From NCBI GenBank assembly GCA_034509495.1, contig CM067523.1, positions 19,701,977 to 19,765,976 on the forward strand: a stretch of 64,000 nucleotides of DNA, written 5' to 3'. Each line of letters opens with the position of its first letter. The stretch's first letter is position 1. Positions 43,665 through 56,450 of the stretch are shown here, piece after piece. The stretch comes from Acestrorhynchus altus (lineage: Eukaryota; Chordata; Actinopteri; Characiformes; Acestrorhynchidae). Position numbers and translations under genes: made by a program. A model generated the notes under the pieces. The model did not search any database. It was not told the origin of the DNA and saw only the letters and a program-made list of their open reading frames with translations.

Positions 43665-44035
43665 GTGATCAACCATAACATTATGACCACTTCTTGTTTC
43701 TACTTTCAAAATTACAGGCTTTAGTCCATCTGTTTCTCTGCAGACTTTATTCTCCTCCTTACACCCTGATCTTCAATGCTCAGGACCCCACATGACCACC
43801 ACAGAGCAGCTATGATGTGGGTGGTGGGTCATCCTCAGCACTGCAGTCACACTGACACGGTGGTGGTGTGTTAGTGTGTGTTGCGCTGGTGTGAGTGGAT
43901 CAGACACAGCAGTGCTGCTGGAGTGTATTTAAACACTACCTGCTCCGTGGGACCTGGATGGGGGACCATTGAAGACCTGGGTGGAAGGTGGATAATAAAG
44001 GATGCAGAGAAACAGATGAACTACTGTTATGAGTG
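43665..44035. repeat. Family A copy downstream of cmtm3
   Basis: Starts TGATCAACCATAACATTATG and contains CAGCACTGCAGTCACACTGA, GATCAGACACAGCAGTGCTG and GGAGTGTATTTAAAC. Only one arm is present. It begins about 200 bp after the cmtm3 stop and supplies an AATAAA (43994-43999) that could serve as a poly(A) signal. Confidence 0.55.
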
Positions 44036-44399
44036 ATCAGGACACGTGTGTGTGTGCGTGTGAACAGCATTTTTATACCTGTGATGAATGTGTGCTGTTT
44101 ATATCTGTGTGTTTTGTGTGTTTCTATTCTGTGTATGTTGGTGGCTTTTGTTTTTGGAGCGATTTCAGTTACTGACCGCCAGAGAGGTGATTTTAATTTT
44201 TACACCAAAGAGTTTACAAGAATTTACATGCTGACAGGAGGGTGGCTGGTCTCATCCATCTGTCCAGCTGCCACAAGTTCACGTGAGAGTGCGCGTGTGT
44301 GTGTGTGTGTGTGTTGCCGCTGTTTTGTAATGCCTTTACTGCAAGTAATATCAGGATGAGTGAAAACATCTTAAATCTAGTTGATCTTTGTTTCTGATT

Positions 44400-44770
44400 A
44401 TGATTATTGCACCAATTAGCCATAACATTATAACCCTATGTGTAGATGCTGTTTGTCCCACCAAAATAGCTTTGACCAGTCAAGGCATGAAGTCCACATG
44501 TATCTGTGGTATCTGGAAAGCTAAGACATGAGCAGCAGATCCTGTAAGTTATGAGGGGGGCCCTCCATGAGTGTCAGTGAATTTTGGGGTCCCATAACCC
44601 TGTCGATGGTTCACCGTTTGGTTTTTCTTGGGAGTGTTTCAGTGGATAGTGACCATCGCGTAACTGCCTGATGTTTTGGAGATGTTCTGACTCAGTTGTC
44701 TAGTTATCACACTTGCCATTCTTCCTGCTTCCAAAACACATCAACTTCCGAGAACTGACTTCAAGAACCC
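44400..44770 (-). mobile_element. Tc1-type non-autonomous relic
   Basis: Starts with ATTAGCCATAACATTATAAC and contains CAAGGCATGAAGTCCAC, CAGCAGATCCTGTAAG, GGTCCCATAACCCTGTCGATGGTTCACC and a TTTTGGAGATGTTCTGAC segment, in the order of a well-known fish Tc1-like element on its minus strand, but with most of the transposase gone. Confidence 0.55.
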
Positions 44771-45379
44771 GTTTACTGCCTAATGTGTGCGACTGAATCT
44801 AAAGGAATCAGGGAATCTCATGCACTATCATAAGTTAGTGAACTGATTAGTGTGCTCAGCAGGGAAAGCACTAAAACATGCAGGGCAGGGGGAGCCAGGG
44901 TGGAGAAACACTAACATATATTAAATTCATTAAATGTAAAGTGAAATATTTTAAGCTTTTTTTGTTTGACTGTTGATCAGTATGGTTTATAGAAATCCAG
45001 TTTCTCAAATTGTTAATAATTCATTTTGAATTTGAGTTGATTATTAAAAACAGAATTGGCTCGAAATACAAACAAGGAATGTATAATAGGATATTAAGAT
45101 ACATTGTAGAATGTTAATAGTATTAATATAGTATATGAACTACGACAATTTACCCTTTTCAGTTAAATTATAAACAAAAATGAGCACTAGTAGTGTAGAT
45201 CTCACCCCAGGTGCCAATGGTGCCAGCGCACTTCTATTCACTCTTCACCTAGCACTGGTTTTAATGTTTTGGCTGATTGGTGTATAATCATATCACTTAT
45301 AGCTCAGAACCTCGACTGTCCACTTTTTTCATTTTTTTGACACTGTGAATCTGGCAGTTGTTCTTTACTGGGTGTTAAA

Positions 45380-45840
45380 TCATGATGAATGGACCAATAG
45401 AAATGACCGGTTGTGCAGTGCTGTGTATGTCACAATATGGAAAATGTGGAATTTCCTGTAGACTGGGATTTCAGCCTGTGCTGGTAGACCTGTATGAGCG
45501 TACCCTCGGCCTTCGGTCCAAATGCAGTCACTCCAAGACATTCTCGGCACTGCACCACCTCTTCTCAATCTACGAGTCCCATCACACACCCATCACCACG
45601 TCCTCGTGCAGTGCCATCTGCAGGAGCCCGAAGTTACTACCACACGTACGGTGCCGTTTTTGCGATGAGCTCGTATTTACTCCAGTATATCTCTCTCTGC
45701 AGTGTTTTTACTGCCTCCTTCACTCTTTTTTTACCTTCAATGCTGCAAGCTGTCACAGGAATCTCCCTGAACTCCCACACAAACCTGCAGAAAGTGCTCA
45801 GCAGTGGAGGGTCCAGTTGTTTCTATATTAAATGATTGTA
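45380..45840 (-). pseudogene. Possible unidentified pseudogene-like block
   Basis: On the minus strand one frame runs about 57 codons with protein-like composition (CRFVWEFREIPVTACSIEG, then KKRVKEAVKTLQREIYWSKY, then ELIAKTAPYVW), meets stops, and continues in the same frame with VVQCRECLGVTAFGPKAEG and LIQVYQHRLKSQ. The plus strand is also open for 149 codons. I do not recognise the family. A decayed retrocopy or transposon ORF is plausible. Confidence 0.3.
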
Positions 45841-47064
45841 TTCACGTGAGTGCAGCATGTCTTCACACTTACGTGACCCGCTGTGGTGTTTCACTGAAGC
45901 ACTAAAAAGCTGTAGTGGTGTTTTTTTGTCCACTCTCTGCTAAAATACTTCACACCTGTAACTGTACACTTTACCTTTATCACAATAAACCCGTTGTTTT
46001 CTCACACACTGTTTACCGAGCGTGTATATTTAATTCGCTTTCAGACCTGGGAGTCTTTTTGTTGACTTCTTCATTCAAATATATTGGGACAAAGGCATGT
46101 GGTTGCCTTGATTTTACAAACACTTGAGTATTGCGGTATTACATTTTTGGATACTTTATCAATTCTAAAATAAAAAATACCCACAATATCGATTTATGGT
46201 CAACACTGTAAATGTGATGCTTGTACATTTTATTTCAAACAAAATGTATTATTATACATATATTACATGTATTATTCATGATGATTACTGAATAGAAGCT
46301 AAGTTAAGTGGTCAGCTGGTCTGATGACGTAAATAGAAAAATAATACACAGTGTTAGAGAAAGTCTAATGTTTTGACATCAAAATAACCCCAAACAAAGC
46401 TACAGACGTTGTGATATGAGGTTACTTATGAGTCGGGAGTAAAGTTTGAGTAGCTGCTGTTACTCTACAATAGTGTTAAAGGTTACACTCACATCAATGC
46501 ACCAGAGCTGAACACAAATTCAGCACAACCTCCGACTTTACCAGTAAAGACAGGAACTGGTGGAGCAGTTAAGCATCAGAGCATGAAGTGAGTGGTGTGT
46601 GAATGGACTGTTCCGAGCCCTAAGAGAGCGCTGGAGTTACATCATTTCAAAAACTGTACACTGTTGTTTGTGGTATGTGTGTAAGGATACAGGACTCGAG
46701 GACTATAATATAATTCAATTTTTTTTTATTAGAAATAATGATTTGTTAGGATTGTTATAATAAATCTGACATCCTGCGTCCAGTTCCTCTTTGCCCACAG
46801 CTGCTACATGTGGTCTGGAATACTGATCTGTAGGGGTCAGACAGGAGAGTTTAAACCATATTTAAAGATGTTAAGGTAACAGATAAACCGCACAAGGCAG
46901 CTTTTATTAAAGGTCGTTATTTGGACACAAATCAATTTTCATGCTCAGATCCGAATCTTAAATATAACTAATTCAAAATCAGTCTCTGAATTGTTCTATT
47001 TTAAATGAGATGGACACTGAATTTATGGTTTGTCAAACTACTTGGTTCATTACCTTCCTGGCTT

Positions 47065-47832
47065 CCTGGATGGACTCGGCCCAATATTCCTGGATGGGCT
47101 TGGCCCAGTGTTCCTGGATGGGCTTGGCCCAAAGTTCCTGGATGGGCTCGGCCCAATGTTCCTGGATGGACTCGGCCCACAGTTCCTGGATGGGCTCGGC
47201 CCAAAGTTCCTGGATGGGCTCGGCCCAATGTTCCTGGATGGGCTCGTCCCAAAGTTCCTGGATGGGCTCGTCCCAAAGTTCCTGGATGGACTCGTCCCAG
47301 TCTTCCTGGATGGGCTCTGCCCAAAGTTCCTGGATGGGCTCTGCCCAAAGCTCCTGGATGGGCTCTGCCCGATCTTCCTGGATGGACTCGGCCCAATCTT
47401 CCTGGATGGACTCTGCCCAAAGTTCCTGGATGGGCTCTGCCCATTGTTCCTGGATGGGCTGGGCCCAATATTGCTGGATGGGCTGGGCCCAATATTGCTG
47501 GATGGGCTCAGCCCAATGTTCCTGGATGGGCTGGGCCCAATGTTCTTGGATGGACTCTGCCCAAAGTTCCTGGATGGGCTCTGCCCATTGTTCCTGGATG
47601 GGCTCGGCCCAATGTTCCTGGATGGGCTGGGCCCAATATTCCTGGATGGGCTCGGCCCAATGTTCCTGGATGGGCTGGGCCCAATGTTCTTGGATGGGCT
47701 GGGCCCAATGTTCTTGGATGGGCTCTGCCCAATGTTCCTGGATGGGCTCTGCCCAATATTCCTGGATGGTCTGGGCCCAATGTTCCTGGGTGGGCTCAGC
47801 CCGATATTCCTGGATGGGCTGGGCCCGATATT
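47065..47832. repeat. 24-bp minisatellite, 32 units, no indels
   Basis: Exactly 768 bp of consecutive 24-bp units of the form CCTGGATGGGCT, then six variable bases ending in CCC, then about six more (AATGTT and variants). Positions 10, 13-15 and 19-22 vary; positions 3-5, 7-9, 11-12, 16-18 and 24 never do. Since 24 is a multiple of three and no unit contains a stop, all six frames stay open for 270-312 codons. Variation is not confined to one codon position in any frame, so coding is not supported. Units 15-16 and 21-22 are repeated as a block. Confidence 0.95.
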
Positions 47833-49389
47833 CCTTGGCACCCCACGTGTTGGCAGTCTGAAGAACCCTTTCACCTCGCAAAAAACCCTTTGCTTGAATA
47901 AACACTTGAAAAAAAGTGTTCATGATTTTATACAGATCCTCTTTCTTTACTAAAGATCCCCAGAAGAACAATCATTTTTAAGTGTGTAACAAATAAGGCA
48001 GCAGTAAGGAGATGTTATTAAAAGCACAGAGCGAGGTGCTGTGTGGAGCTTACATTGTTCTGCTGGCTTGGCTGTAGAGAGACAGATGTAGCACAGGTGT
48101 GCCATCCATAAGGATTTATTGTACTGTGGAACATCTTCAACAAAGAAAAAGTGGAACCGTAAATAAAGTGAAGAAGGCGGCCTAAACACACTGGTGTGGT
48201 TATGAGATCTAACTGCTGCTAAAATTACTGCCTCTGTATACACGGAATCTAATGACATCACAGTGACATCATTCCATCACCATGACAATGTTCTATCCTA
48301 TGACGTTCTTTCTATTCGACCAGGATTTTGGACCAATCCTGAGAGGACCAGTGGTATATAATTGACCTAAACAATAAAACACATTCTCAAAGTCATCTAG
48401 CATAAAACATGTCACCAAAACATACACACACACGCGCTGAATGACACTGATTGTTACATTTAGCAGAATTGTTTGAGGATTTCCATTTAAATATCTATAC
48501 ACTGATTAGGACTCATTTTTTCTACATAGGAATGCACTGAAACGTTTGTGGACACAGTTAATAAGTAAAAGTGATGATATACCACATGTTGGCCAAAGGT
48601 ATGTGGACACAGCTAATAAGCAAAAGTGTTGGCACCCCCCACAAATTTCGAGATATTGACTCCTGACTTTGAGATATTGACTCTGACCTGAACCTAAATG
48701 GTGTGCTTGTATACAGTTTTTTGCAAAGTGCAATACTTTTGTAACATATGCTACATTACTTGGCATTACTGCTTTTTAGTCCCATTTCAGGGTTAGGGTT
48801 AGGTTTAGGGTTGTGAGTAAGGTGCCTCAAAAGTAAGGAAATGCCCTTGTAAATGAAAACGGTTTTGCAGACTGTGACCCTTGGAGTCAACTTAGGGTCT
48901 CAAAGGGGAAGGCAGGTATGTGACCATTCAAACTGGTAAAGAATCTCACCACAAAATCATATTAATGTAAGATGTCATGATAAAAATGATAAATTGTATT
49001 TATTACAATAAATATTATTGATATTATTAATAATAAGAGCTGAGTGTCATGTCATGGTTGAAGACTCATCTCAGAGACTCATCTCATACCACTGCCCCAT
49101 AGAGGTCTGAATTATATGATGATCACAGGGTTATTAATGAGCATTTCATTATATTATTAAAGTTATTAAAGTTAATGTGTGTTCAGTATAAAATTACCTT
49201 TCAACTTTCAATTCTGCTTCCATATTTATCAAAAACGTACAGGTTGATGACCAGCCTCTTTGTGCTGGCTTCACGAGGAGACCCTGCGGTCAAAATGAAG
49301 TCAGAATAATGTTCTTAAAGACACTGATGAAATAAAACACTGAATCCGTTCAAACACGTTGTCTTAGAGGCTGAATTACACTCAGAATA

Positions 49390-49760
49390 GAAACGTTTAA
49401 ATGAGTGGATGAGACACAGCAGTGCTGCTGGAGTGTTTAAACCCCTCAGTGTCATGTCCTGTGGGCAGCGTCCTGTGAGCACTGATGAAGGACTAGAGGA
49501 TGACCAACACACACTGTGTAGAAACAGATGAGCTTCTGTCTCTGACTTTACATCTAGGTGGAGGTAGTCCTTCATCAGTGCTCACAGGACGCTGTCGGCT
49601 GGATATTTCTGGTTGGTGGACAGTTCTCAGTCCAGCAGTGACAATGAGGGGTTTAAACACTCCAGCAGCACTGCTGTGTCTGATCCATTCATACTCATGA
49701 CACACATCATTGGCATGTCAGTGTCACCTCAGTGCTGAGAATGGTGCTGCACTAAAATAA
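49390..49760. repeat. Family A fold-back copy
   Basis: GACACAGCAGTGCTGCTGGA near 49411 is inverted near 49665, and AGCACTGATGAAGGACTAG near 49478 is inverted near 49567-49590. The two arms are therefore nested inverted repeats as in the 21.7-22.3 kb copy but shorter. Confidence 0.55.
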
Positions 49761-50599
49761 TACCTACACTGCACTAAAATCCACTTTCTAGACCTGGGAG
49801 TCTTTTTGTTGACTTCTACATTCAAATATATTAGGATAAATACATGTATTTATATATTGGGGGCCAATATCCTATAATAACCTGCAGATCTCCGCTTAAA
49901 TCAACTTGCGTTTATGAACAGTGCAAAAAGAATCATTTAAGACCATTGATCTCAGAGTGTACTAGGGTTTAAGGACGTGGCCAGGGGGCCTTTTCAGAGT
50001 CAGCCTAAACTACCCTAGAAAATAACATATATAAGAAGAAAAAGCTGCACCTCATTATAAGCCGCATGGTTTAAAGCGTGGGAAAAACGTAGCGGCTTAT
50101 AGTCCAGAAAATACGGTAGATCAATAGAAGCATGTGGTTGCCTTGATTTTGCAAAACAGTTTCTATAAAATTCCAGGTTTTTGCTGTGGGGTTGCTAGTA
50201 GGGGTGTAAAAAAATATAGAAACACTTCAGTATTGCGGTATTACATTTTTGGACAATTTATCAATCCTAAAATAAGACACACACATCACAACACACACCA
50301 CAATCACAGAACCTACCTTGCATGGTGTGATCAACCTGTCATCAACATTTAATGAGTAATCCAATCCCGAACACTGCTAAACACACACACAGTAACGACA
50401 ACTAAAATAGTATTTGATACACTGCCAATTTTGCAAGTGTTCCCGCCTACAAAGAATAAGAGTTCTGTCATGTTTATCGTACACTTCAACAGTGAGAGAC
50501 AGAATCCAAAATACATCCAGAATATCACATTGTATGACTTTTAAATAATTAATTTGCAAGAATTCTGGCTCCCACAGACCTCTTAGAGAAGGCCTTCTA

Positions 50600-50900
50600 T
50601 TCAGCACTCAATACCTGCATTCATTGCACCTGTTGGAACTTGTTACCTGTATAAAAGACACCTGTCCTCATACTCCAGCCTCTCGACCATGGCCAAGACC
50701 AAAGAGCTGTTTAAGGACACCAGGGACAAAACTGTAGACTTGCACAAGGCTGGGATGGGCTACAGGACAATAGATACACAGTTTGGTGAGAAGGCAACAA
50801 CTTTTATTAGAAATAAAATGGAAGAAACACAATGACTGTCAATCTTCCTCGGTCTGGGGCTCCATGCAACTCCACTCGCTATGTTTGGAAAACAAAACAT
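50600..50900 (+). mobile_element. Tc1-like element, N-terminal fragment
   Basis: [20 protein letters not shown] (from 50690) followed by [13 protein letters not shown] is the Tc1 helix-turn-helix start. The frame stops at 50832 and nothing of the catalytic part follows. Confidence 0.7.
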
Positions 50901-50989
50901 GGTTGAGTAGAACCTCAATGAACACCCTCCCCAGCAATATCATCCATGTGTGACTGTCCCTTATAAATACTTTCTAATTTTCAGTATAA

Positions 50990-51215
50990 TTGCAGTGTAT
51001 CACCCTGCTAACATTATCACATTTTATTGCAATATCATGCCAAGAATTATTGAGCTATTTAAATATTCTTATTCTGTCACTTAACATTATTATTTATTTT
51101 ATGTTGAATACATTTTAGACTCTTTATCCATATAGAACAATGTCTTTAAGGCTAAATATCTTGAAACTGCTCAGAATGCGATACCTTATAGCTCCCTGGG
51201 GAAACCAAATCTAAT
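50990..51215. mobile_element. Degenerate relative of the 14048-14254 MITE
   Basis: Shares the interior ATTCTTATTCTGT and TCTTTAAGGCT segments and a right end resembling TATAGCTCCCTGGGG with the better copy at 14048-14254. The left end is too decayed to place. Confidence 0.45.
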
Positions 51216-53454
51216 GACCCCCTTAATCATAATACTTACATGTAATGTCTTATATAGCCAGATTCTGACCAATACACAGCCTTAAATGCTAGGTGGTTGC
51301 TGTGGTATGCCAGGATTTTTTGTGGCTTGGTGGAAACCATGCCATGGTTCTACCTAGAACCTTGCCTTAAAGACCCCTTGAAGAATGTGTTTAGGTATGA
51401 ATGTTAAACGGTTAAAAACAGAAATGCTCATAGAGCCGATTAACAGAATCAAATTAATTTATTTAAGCAAAAAGGTTACCATCACAAATCATACATCTGT
51501 AAAAGCATTTGTAAATCTACACACAGTTCAATAATTACAAAAATACAGATTTGAGTACTGCTTCATGGAGTAAGACACATTTTAATTGTTTAACATAAAA
51601 AAAAAAAAAAAGAATACAGAAAATTCACGGCTGTGACTTAAAAATCCATCACAGTGATTCTTCAACCTGGACCGTCCTCAGTTGTTAAAGGTGTGATATA
51701 AGTGATGTTTAAAAGTGATAAATAGTCTGAACTGTACGGTTAAATCAGATATTACTCTGTAACTAATGCCTTCAGGTACATGTTCATGTCTCAGCCCACC
51801 GCAGAAAACAGAAGGATATTGCTTAAGGAGAGACGCTGGGATTAAAGCACCAACTACAACATTCAATAAAAGTCCTTCATTAAAACTTCGGTAAGGTTTG
51901 TGATTGTCTTTCAAAATCCCAACACAGTGTTCATTTAAAATCACGGAGCTGATCTGGAATTCCTGGGCTGATAACAACTGGACTGATGATTAACTGATGA
52001 TTTGCAGGTTTTGTGGCAATTATTTTTTTTCAAATGTATTTCTAATCTCTTGGATCACACAGATACCTCTGTGCCTGCTCTGAGAGCAGCACGTCAAAGT
52101 TGCCATGGCATGCCTCTGCTTTACTGACCAATCACAGGCTGTCTCATAGTGTCTTCATCCACCAAGTTCACCAAACTGGCATGTGCACATCGCGAAGCCT
52201 CCATCTGACATCTGCTGTTCGTTTTCTTTGCAATTATGTCACGACGTTAACTAAAGCCAGGCGAACGTCATCTCCACAAGAAGTTGGCTGAAACAACACA
52301 CAGCTCAGTTTGTGTGTTTTAGTGTTTTAAAAAAATCAACAACTTGAAACACAATATAACATGTTTATGAACGTTAGCTTGTTCAAACTAGACGAACACG
52401 GAATTTATGGCCACTGTGAAAAGGGCATAAAAACAGGCCACCTGCACCTGCTTCTAGCTGCGAATGCCGACTGAGTAAATTCTCAGTAAATGGAAACGAG
52501 ATGCGACTGCTGATTACTTGCTGAGTCGTTCATATTTGTTGGTTTTGTTTTCTCGTGATCACAACTAAACAAGTCAATTCTAACAAACGAGTTTGTTTTG
52601 AAGGATCTCGGAAAAACAGTGATTGTTATTCTTCAGAAGAAGGTGACTTTTGCAATCCAGCTCTAGATGCTGGCTGTTAAGATGAGTTTCTAACCTACTA
52701 ATTACATTCCTGGTGTTGTGTTTTAGTGTGGTTTCAAGTTAGGACACGTGGTTTCAAGTTGCACGGCTGTTGTGCTCGGCAAACAAAAGTGAAAGTATTT
52801 CGAAATTTTCTCTCTGCGTCAACGACAAAATTGGGATGCCAGGAAGAGTTGTAAGTATCAGCAGCAATTCCAGTATCAGTCCAATAATCATTGCATTTTC
52901 AGATTCATTGGCAAAAGTGTCCAATAGTGTCATACACTCCATCAAATCTGAGTAAAAGGTGAAAAAAATCACCACAGTATTACTTCATTATAGCGTTAAA
53001 TACATATTAAATAAGTTCAATCAAAGCTGAAGAAGAATTATCATTAAAACTGAACGAAATAAGTAATGTTCCTTCATTGTGAACGTGATGGGTCTCTGGA
53101 ATTTGGTCCTCTTAAGAACAGGATTATTTTTGCACTTCAGTCACAGTTTTTGACGCATTTAGCTGCTCGCCATTTTAAAGCGATAGTTTGGTGGAAAACG
53201 GACTCAAAAACGAACATTGTTTTGAGATCGACACAGCATGAGGCAACTATGAGATGATTCAAGCATGCAGTTATCATTGGACTAACTGACGGTGTAAAAG
53301 CTTTTTTTCCTGCATTAGCTAAAAGCACTTCAAAACACCTCAACATTGAGAATGAAGGAAGAGACCCTGGGTACATTCAAGATTTGGTCAAACTATCGCT
53401 TTAAGCAACAAGCACTTGAGCTGAAACAAGGCACGGTGGAGGGAAGAAAAGAAA

Positions 53455-53484
<30 letters not shown>
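53455..53484. repeat. (CAA)n microsatellite
   Basis: About 10 CAA units. Confidence 0.9.
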
Positions 53485-53485
<1 letters not shown>

Positions 53486-53726
53486 CAGACAATCCCCATC
53501 AAATCCTTCAAACGCAGCTAAAAACAGCTGAGCACATTCTAAACAAACAGGCACTCCATGTGAAACCTCATCACACAATTATATTTACACCTTATTCTGA
53601 ACATCGCTGCCTCTTTTGATCAACATATACACATAGCTGGCAAGCTGGAGTGACATACTTGGAGTGAGAATTTAGAAAGTAGGAATAAATCACTCTCTCA
53701 AAATAATGTCAGATTAGTACCTAAAG

Positions 53727-53878
53727 CAGGGGTGTCCAAACTTATTCCAGCCAAAAGGATCAGTTGTATGAAAACTGGTCCGTTGATTAAATAAGTGAAG
53801 TCAGGTGTCACAAGTGGTTGTTTAGAATGAAAACCTGCAGCCACACCAGCCCTTTTCGGATAAGATTGGACACCCCTG
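53727..53878. mobile_element. Short hAT MITE with perfect target duplication
   Basis: The 19-bp TIRs CAGGGGTGTCCAAACTTAT and inverted CAGGGGTGTCCAATCTTAT differ at one base. Identical 8-mers ACCTAAAG flank it (53719-53726 and 53879-53886). At 152 bp it is non-coding and appears young relative to most repeats here. Confidence 0.88.
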
Positions 53879-54029
53879 ACCTAAAGGAATGTTTTAAAAT
53901 GGTCAAAACAAACATACAGCCTGCCGTTTCAGAGCAGTTAAACGACCGTTACGAGGACAATACAGTTAAAGCAATAGTTCAGCAAACAACTAATTTCCCA
54001 GTTTCCACCTTTACTCTGAAAAACACAGC

Positions 54030-54300
54030 CTGGCCAGTTTCAACTGGTTAAACTGGTTAACCAGCTGAGCTCATGACCACAGTGTCTAATGGTTCAGCTG
54101 GTCTGCCAGCATATCCAACCTAAGCCAGCTAGTGCAATATCCATGGTGCGATAACCAGTCGACAGTTAACTAGTATGACCAGCTTGATCAAACCGGTTAC
54201 CCAGCTTTACCAAGTTAAGCAACTAATATGTCCAGCTTGACAATCAGCTTGGTCAGACTGGTCATGCTTACAGACCAGTAAATCCATCAAAAGCACAACT
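54030..54300. repeat. Degenerate CCAGCTGGT-type tandem repeat
   Basis: Recurring CTGGTTAACCAGCTGA, CCAGCTTGATC, CCAGCTTGACAATCAGC and ACTGGTCATGC with no fixed period. A common low-complexity family in fish. Confidence 0.5.
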
Positions 54301-54654
54301 GTTAAACTAAATACATACAAAATGTCTTGGTCAAACATCTACATTTGAGCCAATGTGGGGAAATTGGTAGCTGGTTGCTTGAACGATCACTTTAATAAGT
54401 GAACACATTTAGTACCGCGAGACAACTACAGGTGTCGCTTGTACATTTTACAGGTACTGAGACTGATCAGACACAGTGAGGGGAACAAACGCTGAGCCTA
54501 AAGCAGAAATATTCACTGGGTTGCATCCAGTGTCTGTATATGAGTGAAGAACATAGCTCAGCTGAGTCCTACTACACCTGTGAATTATTATACAATCATG
54601 TGAAAAACTGTGAAAACACCCACTTAATTCACTCTTTAAACATATGGAGTCTTC

Positions 54655-54659
<5 letters not shown>

Positions 54660-54719
<60 letters not shown>

Positions 54720-54730
54720 ACAGACACACA
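54660..54730. repeat. (CA)n microsatellite
   Basis: About 27 CA units followed by two GACACA units. Confidence 0.95.
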
Positions 54731-55019
54731 TTACTTTGGAGGAGGCTTATTTAAACCTCAGGCATTAGTTTACTTTTGCTCTTGACTGTTGAAGTGAGTG
54801 GGATCATCACGGTAAAATCAAAAGAGCTCTCTGAGGCCTTCAGAAAGACGTTTGTAGATGCATAGGACTCAGGTTACAGCTCAAAACAATCCAAAAATAA
54901 TTTACAAGTGAAGAACTTTTAAAACAAACACGGCCAGGTCAGGCAGTCCTAGCAAGTTCAGGCCAAAACCAGAATGGAATATGCATAAAGAAGTCTCCAA
55001 AAATCCTAAAATGTAACCA

Positions 55020-55340
55020 CAGGACCTACAGGTAGCTCTCTCCACAGTTGATGTTCAAGTGCAGCATCAACCATTAGAAAGAGACCAAAAAAGTCTGATT
55101 TTCATGGGAGATGTGCAAGGAGGAAACCCTTGCAACCCAGGTAAAAGCATGGGGGTGGAAATGTCATGGTTTGGGGCTGCTTTGCTGCAGCAGGGCCTGG
55201 AGATCTCTCCATCATAGGAACCACTATGAGATCTTTATTGTATCAGAGGGGGCTTGACAAGAATGTAAGCATCGCCTAAATGAAAGAATTCTGCATGGAG
55301 GAGAGGGAAAAATCTTTCTGCTAATGTCAAAACTGGTACT
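55020..55340 (+). mobile_element. Tc1/mariner-like fragment
   Basis: The plus strand has a decayed segment around GGGGCTGCTTTGCTGCAGCA, corresponding to transposase WGCF-A-A-G, followed by further broken frames. Only a few motifs survive, so the subfamily is unclear. Confidence 0.45.
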
Positions 55341-56149
55341 GTTATAGGAAACATCTAACTGATATTATTTTTTTATTATTATTTTTTTCCACACATTAAT
55401 AATTACATTTTTAAAAGATATTTCTTCAGTTTCATATGTTTATATGGCCTCCATCTCTCACTACAGTTAAAATGAAGATCAAACATCCATATGTTTATTA
55501 AAATAGTAAAAGGTATTTGTGGGTTGCCCTAAGTTTTTCACATGATTGTATATGAATAACTAGGAGCTGGCAAGGTATGAAAATGAGATACGTTTTGAAA
55601 AAGTAAAAAATAGAGCTTTAGAGACAGTCTGGCTCCACATTTCCACTCATATTTACAGTCACTGGCTGCGACTCAAACAAAAACATTTACTTGGTGATAT
55701 ATTCTGTTACTGGGATCGAACAGATAGCATATTAGTTAGTGTCAGAGGGATAGTGTTTACATGTCCAGTGTTTTCCTACTGAACTGATTTGTTCAATTTT
55801 ATGAAGCATAGTGTACCATATCATTATGCACTGAAATGGTCAGTCTGTAACAATATAATCAATATAATATTGTTACTGAAGCATAAATTCATCTTAAAAA
55901 AAAAAAAGATGTTGATGCCAAATGTAACATCAGAAAATGTATTTGATCGACTGAGAAATATGATTATGAATGTATTTTTCCTCTCCTGGGTTAAAAGGTG
56001 TAGTGTTGTATCAACCAGTATCTAAAGTTCTACTGGAGCTTCATTCGTTCTCCTAGAGGAGGATCAATGTGTGATTTGATTGGATAATTAACGGGAAATA
56101 AATCTGGGTTTATTCATTTTAGCATTACAGCCCAACACGCCATTATGGA

Positions 56150-56450
56150 AGGTCTGGTTTGAGCCAATTACAGGGCCATTCACTTCAGGCTCCACCCACA
56201 AATATGTTCTTCTATAGTTAATGTTGCTTCGTTGGATGAGCTTTACAGAACACTGACTAAACTCCTGTTTATCCCTAAAGACATCCTTGTGATATAGACT
56301 GATGTGAAGCTACAGTCTCTCTTTAGGTTGAATGGGATTTTTATCAGCAGTCTGTAAAGCTTATCCAGCCTAGCAACAGTAACTAAGCAAGTGCACTTTT
56401 GTGGGTGTGGCCTAGATAGGAATATTATTAGTGTCAAACTGTTAAAAACG
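56150..56450. repeat. Dispersed repeat, relative of 27390-27800
   Basis: CTCCACCCACAAATATG, GTGATATAGACTGATG, AGCTACAGTCTCTC and GGTTGAATGGGA match the first copy in order. Non-coding. Confidence 0.4.

Noticed and set aside
47065..47832. CRISPR-like array
   Set aside because: Units are contiguous with no spacers, and the genome is vertebrate.
47001..47971. Long open frames of 270-312 codons over the 24-bp array as a repetitive protein gene
   Set aside because: All six frames are open only because the unit is a multiple of three and lacks stops; variation shows no codon-phase constraint and no splice or start context is evident.
48786..48815. Interstitial telomere from GGGTTAGGGTTAGG
   Set aside because: Only about two to three repeat units; too short to distinguish from chance.
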